DNA of 64,000 nt, from assembly GCA_034440575.1 (NCBI GenBank), contig JAOTOL010001659.1, positions 3,213,501 to 3,277,500 on the forward strand, in the 5' to 3' direction. The notes below the pieces were generated by a model. That model had not been told where the DNA came from and made no database searches. It worked only from the letters and a program-made list of their open reading frames with translations. The position numbers were made by a program, and so were the translations under genes. Every line of letters starts with the position of its first letter. Within the stretch, counting starts at the first letter, position 1. The stretch is from Imbricaverruca yamaguchii (taxonomy: Eukaryota; Arthropoda; Thecostraca; Neoverrucidae). Positions 55,062-64,000 of this stretch are shown here, one piece after another.

Positions 55062-56151
55062 TAAAGACATAAAGACATAAAAGATTAGTGCAACTCTGAG
55101 CCACAAGGGCCCTTCTTGGTTGCACTCTGTACACTGAACCAGTTGCCCACCAAATCTGCCAATCAGCCTTCCCTGTAATACTGAAAAGCAAGCCCTCTAT
55201 TCTTATAATGATTGTCTATGCTGTTTTTAAAGATGTTCAATGTGCTGCTACTGACGATGTTTTCTGGCAGCTGGTTCCAGTGTTCCACTACCCTGTTGGT
55301 GAAGAAAGTTTGTCTTAACCTTGTTCTGCTGTGGTTAATTTTAATTTTGAATTTATGACCTCTAATTGCATCATTTCTGTTAAATTCAAACATTTCCCCA
55401 AGGTATCCCCTCTCCAGACCATTTACAAATTTAAAGACCTCGATGAGATCTCCTCTCAGCCTTCTATATCTAAGTGAAAACATATTCAATTTCTTCAATC
55501 TTTCCTCATATGCCAGGTTGCTTATGCCATTAACCATTTTTGTAGCCCTCTTTTGTACTCTCTCTAAAAGCCAACAATCTTTTTCATAGCTAGGAGACCA
55601 AGCTTGGATGCAGTATTCCAAATGTGGCCTGACGTATGCACAGTAAAGTTTCCTGATCACTTCCTCACTTCTGTATGATACATTCCTATTTATTGCCCCG
55701 AGCATTCTCAGTGCCTTCTTCCTGGCTTCCTTAGTCTGTTCTGATGCCCCCAATTTTGTGTTTAGAATAACACCTAAATCCTTCTCCTGTTGAGTCACTG
55801 ATAGCACTTGGCCACCCATCAAGTATGGAGCCTTCATATGCTGCTTACCTACGTGCATGATTTTGCACTTATCAAAGTTAAATTTCATTTGCCATTCTTC
55901 GGACCACTTCACAAGTTCGTCTAAGTCTTTTTGCAGCGAGATATGCTCATCCTGACCTGTTATTGCCCTAAAGACCTTCAAATCATCTGCAAATTTCAAA
56001 ACTTTACTGCTTAGGCCACTTTCAATGTTATTTACAAATATAATGAACAGTAATGGCCCTAGTACTGACCCCTGGGGGACTCCACTAAGAACATTTTGCC
56101 ATGATGACTTTGTACCATTTAGCATCACTCTTTGCTGTCTATCTGAATTCT
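55062..56151 (-). mobile_element. LINE family A, 5'-truncated copy with open reading frame
   Basis: Begins in ORF2 at SDRQQRVMLNG and runs open through LSGVPQGSVLGPLLF, FADDLKVFRAI, VRPHLEYCIQAWSP and RRLRGDLIEVFK to the stop at 55163, then 3' UTR and CATAAAGA tail. The frame is intact over the site where the 8.5-kb copy lost a base. The first 28 codons of the open frame are flanking sequence, not LINE. Confidence 0.92.
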
Positions 56152-57334
56152 CCCGTACTCGGCAGATGGCAGTGCTGGTGTGAAGCTTCGTTTGCAGGGA
56201 AGCCACTTGGTGGTGCAGCACCCGCGCTGGCCTGTTGAGGACGTGCTTTTATCTCTGGTATGGCTTCGGGACCACTGCCGCTGCCAGCACTGCTACAATG
56301 CCACCACGTTCCAACGAAAGGTGACAGTCAGTGGTCTGTGAGGCCAGTGGGGATATGACCTGATAGGGGAAGAGGGAGAAAGAGGCGTAGATGAGGAGGA
56401 AGAGGTAGAGGTAGAGTGTGCAGGACAGGTCTCGGTCACCTGGACACTGACAAGCACGGACTTGGGCCACATCGTTAGGCGTCAGACGCAATGTTAATGC
56501 GGACATCAGGGGGACCCCGAGTAAAGAAAGAAAGCAGGTAGGTTCATGATGCCATTCAAGAACTCTGAAGCGTGCGCGCGCGACAAGCGTGCCCGGATGT
56601 TCATCAGTGTGTGCGCGAAAAAATATAGTTTCAATTTGCGAGACTCTGTCTCCATAAAATATGATGCGAATTACATGTATCAAGGCCAGTTCCCTGATAT
56701 AATTTAGACCCAAATCGCAAGTGTGTGCTGGTTAATGGACCGCCCATCCTCGCACAACGACCATCAGCCACCCCACGTGGACCAACGCGCGTGCATTCAT
56801 AGTATTATCTTATATATTCAAATTCACCAAAACGCAACCTCCGCTCCAAATGTGCCTTTCTGGGGGAGTCTCTGATTTTTGTGAATCTGATACCATAAGC
56901 GTCATCACAATCTAATCACAATGCATTTCTGGGTTATTGTCTTCGCATGCAGCGTTGTCACCGATGAATCATCACCCAAGCTGACGTTGTGGAAGCTGAC
57001 ACAAATGCAGTTTCACAGTTGCACAGAATATGTTCTTGTGCCCAACATGTAAGAAAGGTGGCTGGGAAAAGACGTCAATTTTCAGCTTCGGCTCTGCAGC
57101 GGTTTGAAATCGCGAGCAAAGTGTCTCGATGTGTGGGACAGAGTGAGGAGAATCCTCCGTGCATGGACAAGGATTGAAGGTCACTCTTACCATTGTCATC
57201 TTTCAACTATAGTTATCTTTCAAAACCCTCATAACTAACAAACTATAGTTATCTTCCAGGTGGAAAAATAAGATGGTAGCCTCATGGCTGCTGATGGTCC
57301 AGCCCTGTCGGCTGGAGAGAATGAGGGCTTCTTC
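56152..57334. other. Non-coding stretch, nothing recognised
   Basis: No gene or element recognised. AACTATAGTTATCTTTCAA and AACTATAGTTATCTTCCAG form a short duplication at 57205-57260. Confidence 0.4.
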
Positions 57335-57545
57335 ACATTAGTCTCCGCTACAATAATCTCCACCATAATAGTCTCTTTCACGATATGATCCGCGACTATA
57401 ATCTCCGTCGCAATAGTCTTCCACAGTTGCCTCTGCCATACTAGTCTCTGCCACTGTAGTCTCCGTCACAGTAGTCTGCGCCGTAGTAGCGACTGCCACA
57501 CCAGGCTTCACCGTGATATTATCTGGCACACTAGTCTCTTCCACA
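57335..57545. repeat. Degenerate 15-18 bp repeat
   Basis: TAGTCTC(C/T)GCCAC(A/T)-type motifs recur at about 15-24 bp spacing. Confidence 0.75.
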
Positions 57546-59284
57546 GGGAGATGTAGAGATGGATGCCTCCAAATAATTTTCGTTTTATTATTACGTCTGT
57601 CAGCGTTGCACGGAAATATTGGACCTAACCCGCGTGATCCCACCGGTTGTTTCGACTGAACCGAAACATGTTTTCCCTTATTATTAGAGGGACTTGATTC
57701 TCCCTTCTTAGTTTTCCCTTGGGAACTTAAGTAGCTTCTTGCAAGAAGTTTGGGGCCTGCATGATATCTTCACGCTTTTTAGCCAATTCAGCTTGTCGAG
57801 ACGTGTGCGCGACATGACCCCACCCCCGGTCAGAGGTCATCACGAACAGCGCGAAGACACATATTCAGTCAACCCGTCCAGCGTTTTGGTGCTTATTGGG
57901 AGTCATTCTGAGTGCAATTCTGAATCTAACAGTGTCGATATGAGTGCTAGTTTTGGCAATAATTGATCAGCACACATTTTGTAGTGGAGTTAAGCATGGG
58001 CTGCCTGCTGGCTCTAAGGCCGTATATCGCACCTGGGCGTTCCTCGGATTGCCACTTCATCCTCACGGTCTCGGATTGATTCTCGTTCATTGGTAATTTA
58101 CGACATTAATTTCAGTGCCGCAGCGACTGTTCGGGATAACTTCACTGCGCGCTCCGTTCTCCAAGTTTCACACAAACTGCCAGACCCCTGTTCAAATCAA
58201 TGAAGTTGTCAACGAAGCACACACCATTGTGCGCAGTTGACAGGTGTGTGCGAACGAAATGTATGTTTTTTTTTTCAGACAGACGTGCGAGACCTGATTT
58301 TCGACGTGCATCCTCGGCAATTCGAAGTGAACGCGACAGGGACCGACATCAACATACGATGTGAGTCGTGTGGACACGTGACGGCGCCACGTGACGCCGG
58401 TAATACCATCGAGGCCCGAGCTCGAGCGAGTTCGTGTATACACGATGCAAGTTCATCAGCTGACCGGCACGACCCGTAGGGGCGGTTTTCAAGGGTGGTA
58501 AGGTAGACATTTTCGCCCATGCGTGGAGGCAGTGTGATGTTCAATAGACACTGCTGCAGAGAAAATTGGATCAAACATACCCTAAATGTGTAAGTACTGG
58601 GAGCGAGTTTCCCTATTTTAGACTGACCCATTATTTATCTATGACAATTAGCCAAAACAGTAGAGGCAAAGTGGGTAGAGCAGTGCACTCCATCGCCCAA
58701 TTTATGTTCGCTGTCAGTTGCCACTACTCCCATGCCTATAAGGAAACCATTGTTAAAATGACTTAGTGCGTACTCTGTTCATCAGTGAAAAACTGTTCCG
58801 ATGTCGGCGCATCCAGTGTTTTGCATGGTCGAATGTTGACACAATTTTGTGTTTCGCCAATAGCGAAATGCAGTTCGATGCAAATGCAGCAGTGTATCGG
58901 GAACAGTATAGACGAACAAGGTCATTCGAGATAGCATAGTTTTTTAAGGATCGGTTTTCGTTCTTGTTTTCTATTGAATTCAAGCCATGATTTAGTCTAC
59001 GATCTACTGATTGAATATCAGGACTCGACGTACCGGGGTACTGCATAATACGGTACGTGTGCTCAAACCAAATACTACAGATTTTGTAATCATTTTCTAG
59101 GGTTGTAACTTACAGGGACGGCGCAAGAGTAAAACTTGTTCTCATTGCGGGTATGTTTTTGCAACACCAATTGTACACTGTCTCACCAACTTACTATAAA
59201 TTCTAATTTTACCAAACTTTGAAACACCAACTTTGTCCTTCAAAAGGTAGAACTAATTTTTGAATTGCTGGGAGCAACTTTGCT
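57546..59284. other. Non-coding stretch, nothing recognised
   Basis: No gene, RNA or mobile element recognised. Confidence 0.35.
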
Positions 59285-59355
59285 GTCCATGCCGCAGCCC
59301 TGGGATGCCGCAGCCCTGGGATGCCGCAGCCAGGCCATACCGCAGCCCTGAGAGT
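59285..59355. repeat. 16-bp repeat, about four copies
   Basis: GATGCCGCAGCCCTGG repeated with variation (GCCATACCGCAGCCCTG). Confidence 0.85.
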
Positions 59356-59739
59356 CACGTGACCAATGACGGCTGCTGACTGTCGAGTTCCGGCCGGCCT
59401 GGGGTCACCAGAAGAAAACCAGCTACTCGATATAACTTGACTTTCGGAATAAAAAGTAGTCCGGTTTAGTGCTGGTGTGGCTGCATGGATACGGGTCCTA
59501 TGCTAAGCAGTGTTTGTCGCGTGAACCCTGTTTCCACCAATCGATCCGCGGATTCCGGTTCAGCGGCATGATTTTGATCGATGGTTTTCGATGCCGCCGA
59601 TGCACCGACAGGCCGGCCGCCCCGGTGTCGGGTCCCCGGCCTCATCGGGTCAGTTGCCAGCCGGCCGTCCCAGTCGGGAACTACGCGAGCGCGTGAAACG
59701 ATTGGAACTCTGCCTTGTCAGGACAGGGGAGACCTACGC

Positions 59740-60240
59740 AGGTCTGCGCTATGACTGACTGAGGTACGCGGGCAGCTAACCGTACGCCATGTTCTGTAGT
59801 CCTGTAAATGTCCGCAGCCGCTTGAAACGTCAGGTCGGCTGCCTCTAGCATTTGGCGGCGTGTGTCCCTATCACGCGTTCCAGCCATTAGATGGCCTCTA
59901 AGCCCATCGTTCATACAACGCGAACGAGTCACAAAATGACGCCATCTCTCCCAATGCACAGTGCAAATCGTCAACGGTCTCACCGTGTTCCTGTATTCGC
60001 GTATTAAAGTCACGCCGGTCTTGCACGACGTTGCGCTGTCGCCGCAGGTGTCCCTGTATGGCCACAATGATAGCGTCCATGTCGACGTCCGCGGAAACGG
60101 GCAGCCAGTCGGACCACTCCAGCTTAACAGAGGCCGATGCTGTACCGCAATACATCTATCGCTAAGCGATCTGGCCAACGCTTGGCCCAGACCACTGCAC
60201 ACTCCCAATCTCATAAACCATACGCCATCGTGATACTGCA
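59740..60240 (-). pseudogene. LTR-retrotransposon gag-like relic, frameshifted
   Basis: Two minus-strand frames together resemble the Ty3/gypsy gag capsid region: one has RRDFNTRIQEHGETVDDLH, the other LRGHLMAGTRDRDTRRQML and AADLTFQAAADIYRTTE. The conserved order is D-RRxFN-R-Q--GE(T/S)VDD followed by (D)xLRxxLxxGxxDxxTRRxLL. A frameshift near 59930 separates them. No protease, polymerase or LTRs were recognised nearby. Confidence 0.7.
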
Positions 60241-60540
60241 CCCGTAGGGAACTTAGTGAAACACTTATCACTTCCTGAGCACCGGTTAGGTTGAGCCGTA
60301 ACCGACCGCGCCATGCGATGTGAAGTAGGTTCCGGTTCAGATTAGTGCTCGAGGCCGGCGGCCGCACACGCGAGGGTCGTGGGGCGGATTGGCTGTTTAT
60401 TAGCCGTGGCTGGCAGTTGGCCACGTCTGTGGACTGCCGTTTCCAAGGGAAATACCGGGAGCCTCTTCAGTTTGGTTGCGTGTCATTTGTGGGCGTGCTG
60501 TGGTGTGAAACACATTCGTGTGCTGCCAAACACCGTGACC

Positions 60541-60601
60541 TTGGGCGCTATAAGAGGTCAATATGGTCGATGCGCCCTAAAGCCAAAATAACTAACTAAC
60601 T
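60541..60601 (+). mobile_element. Hairpin-only mini-retroposon
   Basis: About 61-bp insertion flanked by AACACCGTGACC at 60529-60540 and 60602-60613. Element: TTGGGCGC-TATAAGAGGTC, loop, GGTCGATGCGCCC, then TAAAGCCAAAATAACTAAC and further AACT units. The only intact copy on the plus strand. Confidence 0.88.
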
Positions 60602-60613
60602 AACACCGTGACC

Positions 60614-61509
60614 GACACCATTATACAACAGAAATTATGTCAACGTATGCGAGTACTCGTATATTGGTATTCCGTGAACAATGTTTGTCAGCCCTCCCTT
60701 TCTCGCCAGTAATTGTGTTGCTATTGAGTGTTGAGTTTTCCGTTGTATTGACGAAATCGAACACTGGCCAGCAACACCCGCACAGCCCAACAGCAACAGC
60801 TGCATGGGGGTATTGGCAGGTCTCGTGGACCTGCTCGCACCCACTACCGGGCCTCTCCCCTGCCGCCGTGTCGACCACCTCAATATCGACGCAACGTTTT
60901 GAAACATGCCAATACAATTAATATATGTTATGGCTTTAAGATTGTAAATTCCAGGCTGCAGGGAGCCTACGGAGACAGTGAATGTGCTGCTTTCTTTTGG
61001 TACAATTCACATGTGTGGGCGACGAGGGAGGGGGCGGGGTTGCGGTGGCTCGTGGTCCATTAGCCAGAGTGCAGCGCAGCGGGCACTCGGACCGTTTGGG
61101 TGGATCAGGCTGTGATGGAGCGGAATCTGGACTGCAGCTCTGACCACCGTCTCGGCCTCGACCTCTTCAATTGATGTCTGGCTGTAACACTAAGTCGCTC
61201 GTCGGTGTTGTTCTTATATGCGTGGCGTTCATTTCCCTGGCCCGTGCGCATTTTGCAGAACAAATTCCGACATGCACCTATGTAGTAATTAATGATGCTT
61301 TAGTTGATGCATTTGCATCACACATTTGTTGTCAAAATGAATAAGTTCAGATTATACATACCAAAAGCCGAACAGATAAGTAAACAACATCCTGAATAGC
61401 CATGCAGTGTCCAGTACTATGTCGTCGCCGGCATGCACAATTCCAAAGAGGTACCGAATCGACGAATTTCTCACAGCGGTCCCGCTTTGAATTTTCTAGG
61501 TAGTGTACA
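60614..61509. other. Non-coding stretch, nothing recognised
   Basis: No gene or element recognised. Confidence 0.35.
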
Positions 61510-61735
61510 TGTGCCCGCAAGCATATTTTGTGTGCCCATATCTCTGTTTTGTGCACCCAGAAGCCTGCTGTGTCTACTCACAAGCTCGCTGTGTGCACCC
61601 ATAAACCTGCTGTGTGCACCCATAAACCTGCTATGTGCACCCATGGACCTGCTGAGTGCACCCATAAACCTGCTATGTGCACCCCTATGCCTGTTTTGTG
61701 CACCTATTAACCTGTTTCGTGCGCCCACCCACAAA
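61510..61735. repeat. 21-bp minisatellite, about nine copies
   Basis: Unit TGTGCACCCATAAACCTGCT plus G with substitutions; a multiple of three, giving repeat open frames on both strands. Confidence 0.9.
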
Positions 61736-62335
61736 CCCGTTATGTGTAGTTGCTCCTACGAAGTTGTATCACAGAATGTGCCCGCTGCCGCTATTTTTGC
61801 AACTTAATTTAGAGTACGTAGCGAACGCACTGGACAGCTAGAGCTTCCCTAATACATCTAAAATCCTTGAGTTGCTGTGCAAACATCGCAAAACACCGTT
61901 CTACCGGTAACGCGATAGGGAACTCGGGTCGGGCTGCATCGTGTCCGGTGGCTGAGATGAACTTTTGTTGCACACGCATGTGAGCAGACTTGTCCGGGCC
62001 TCGCCTCGCACGTAGATATTGAACTTGACAACGCCTTGAATCTGATACACCAGGTTGCATAGATGTTATTGCGAGCGGGGACGAGTCTTGGTCGAGTCTA
62101 CTGCCGTGTGCAGACGACGCGTCCCGATCGACCCGACCCGGTGCGGCCCGACCGCCACAGTTTTGATACAGGAACACAGCTTCTTTGTTGCAGCGTTTCA
62201 GTCATAATTTCTTCCATCAGATTTTGACCTGGATTTTCATTTTCATTTGCTAGCGGTTTTCGCTGCACCATTTTCGTTTAGGCGTGCGTGCTTGTGTTCA
62301 AAGAGAATGATGATGATGAATTGATGATGAACCTT
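61736..62335. other. Non-coding stretch, nothing recognised
   Basis: No gene or element recognised. ATGATGATGA-rich at 62307-62330. Confidence 0.35.
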
Positions 62336-62835
62336 AGTCGGTGGCGGTCCGGCCGGCTCTGGCTGAGGGGCGGTCCGCCGGCTCTGGCTGAGGGGCGGTC
62401 CGCCGGCTCTGGCTGAGGGGCGGTCCGCCGGCTCTGGCTGAGGGGCGGTCCGCCGGCTCTGGCTGAGGGGCGGTCCGCCGGCTCTGGCTGAGGGGCGGTC
62501 CGCCGGCTCTGGCTGAGGGGCGGTCCGCCGGTTCTGGCTGAGGGGCGGCCGGCCGGCTCTGGCTGAGGGGCGTTCAGCCGGCTCTGACTGAGGGGCGTTC
62601 AGCCGGCTCTGATTGAGGGGAGGTCAGCCGGCTCTGGCTGAGGGGCGGCCGGTCGGCTCTGGCTGAGGGGCGGCCGGCCGGCTATAGCTGAGGGGCGGTC
62701 AGCCGGCTCTGGCTGAGGGGCGGTCAGCCGGCTCTGGCTGAGGGGCGGTCAGGCGGCTCTGGCTGAGGGGCGGCCGGCCGGCTATAGCTGAGGGGCGGCC
62801 GGCCGGCTCTGGCCGAGGGGCGGCCGGCCGGTACT
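62336..62835. repeat. 25-bp minisatellite, about 19 copies
   Basis: Unit CGGTCCGCCGGCTCTGGCTG plus AGGGG; the left seven units are nearly identical, the right ones vary (GGCCGGCCGG, GGTCAGCCGG, CTATAGCTG). Confidence 0.95.
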
Positions 62836-62919
62836 CATGCTTTTTTCGTGTGCTGCTTGCACCCACACTCATATTCATTTGGTGATCATACCATCCATAC
62901 TCAGTTGCGGAGTCGCACA

Positions 62920-64000
62920 CTGCCAGAGGCAGTTGTCCCCAGTGTTCGACAAACGCACGGCACAGTCTCCATCCCTGGCCTGGGGCGAGGTTTCCTGTCG
63001 TGTGACGCGCGGTACAATCTCCCTCTGTAGCCTGTGGCCAGGTTTCCTGTCGTGTGACGCATATCACAATCTCCCTCTGTAGCCTGTAGCGAGGTTTCCT
63101 GTCGTGTCACACACGGCACAATCTCCCTCTGTATCCTGTAGCCAGTTTTCCCGTCGTGTCACCCACGGCACAGTCTCCATCCCTGGCCTGGGGCGAGGTT
63201 TCCTGTCGTGTGACGCACGGCACAATCTCCCGCTGTAGCCTGTAGCCAGGTTTCCTGTCGTGTGACGCACAGCACAATCTCCCTCTGTAGCCTGTAGCGA
63301 GGTTTCCTGTCGTGTCACGCATGGCACGATCTCCCTCTGTAGTCTGTAGCCAGTTTTCCCGTCGTGTCACACACGGCACAATCTCCCTCTGTAGCCTGTA
63401 GCGAGGTTCCCTGTCGTGTCACCCACGGTACAATCTCCCTCTGTAGCCTGTAGCCAGTTTTCCCGTCGTGTCACCCACGGCACAATCTCCCTCTGTAGCC
63501 TGTAGCGAGGTTCCCTGTCGTGTCACACACGGCACAATCTCCCTCTGTAGCCTGTAGCCAGTTTTTCCGTCGTGTCACACACGGCACAATCTCCCTCTGT
63601 AGCCTGTAGCGAGGTTCCCTGTCGTGTCACGCACGGCACAATCTCCCTCTGTAGCCTGTAGCCAGTTTTCCCGTCGTGTCACACACGGCACAATCTCCCT
63701 CTGTAGCCTGTAGCCAGTTTTCCCGTCGTGTCACACACGGCACAATCTCCCTCTGTAGCCTGTAGCGAGGTTCCCTGTCGTGTCACGCACGGCACAATCT
63801 CCCTCTGTAGCCTGTAGCCAGTTTTTCCGTCGTGTCACACACGGCACAATCTCCCTTTGTAGCCTGTAGCGAGGTTCCCTGTCGTGTCACGCACGGCACA
63901 ATCTCCCTCTGTAGCCTGTAGCCAGTTTTCCCGTCGTGTCACACACGGCACAATCTCCCTCTGTAGCCTGTAGCCAGTTTTCCCGTCGTGTCACACACGG
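62920..64000. repeat. 52-bp minisatellite with higher-order A/B structure
   Basis: About 20 units reaching the window end. Unit: CACGGCACAATCTCCCTCTG, TAGCCTGTAG, then either CCAGTTTTCCCGTCGTGTCA (type A) or CGAGGTTCCCTGTCGTGTCA (type B). Types mostly alternate A-B, a 104-bp higher-order period, with occasional A-A. The left end carries CCTGGCCTGGGG variants. Confidence 0.95.

Overview
The window is eukaryotic DNA: spliced exons with GT-AG borders, CR1/I-type LINEs, tRNA-derived SINEs with target-site duplications, and many minisatellites. An arthropod-like invertebrate, perhaps a crustacean, is the best guess from the POU6/pdm3-type gene and the repeat style. The species call is inference and weak.

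The one host gene I can support is a POU class 6 homeobox gene (pdm3/POU6F family) on the minus strand. Eight coding exons run from about 18997 down to the stop codon at 441-443. Intron phases agree at all seven junctions. The joined exons encode about 397 residues: a Gln/Ala-rich activation-type region, an acidic/Ser segment, the POU-specific domain over three exons, a short linker and the homeodomain over two exons. The 5' end is missing: the first exon seen begins at a splice acceptor, so further exons lie above 19 kb in this window (not recognised) or beyond it.

The introns and the upstream 45 kb are mostly repeats. Minisatellites have units of 21, 24, 25, 30, 36, 38, 42, 43, 48, 50, 52, 55 and 57 bp. 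Two CR1-like LINE families occur. Family A has copies at 8.5-12.4, 50.7 and 55.1-56.2 kb. Family B has copies at 42.9-46.9 and 48.1-49.2 kb; its two copies form a nearly identical 1.15-kb inverted repeat. There is also an I-like LINE 3' end (20.3-20.9 kb), decayed reverse transcriptase relics, and an LTR-retrotransposon gag relic (59.7-60.2 kb).

The most interesting structure is a conserved RNA-type hairpin followed by a short AATAACCAACC-like tail. It is the 3' end of the I-like LINE, the 3' end of tRNA-headed SINEs, and also occurs alone as 54-61 bp insertions, five of which have their own 11-15 bp target-site duplications. The outer stem differs between LINE and SINE versions but still pairs. 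This suggests a LINE-SINE partnership sharing a 3' recognition hairpin, plus a class of minimal hairpin-only retroposons.
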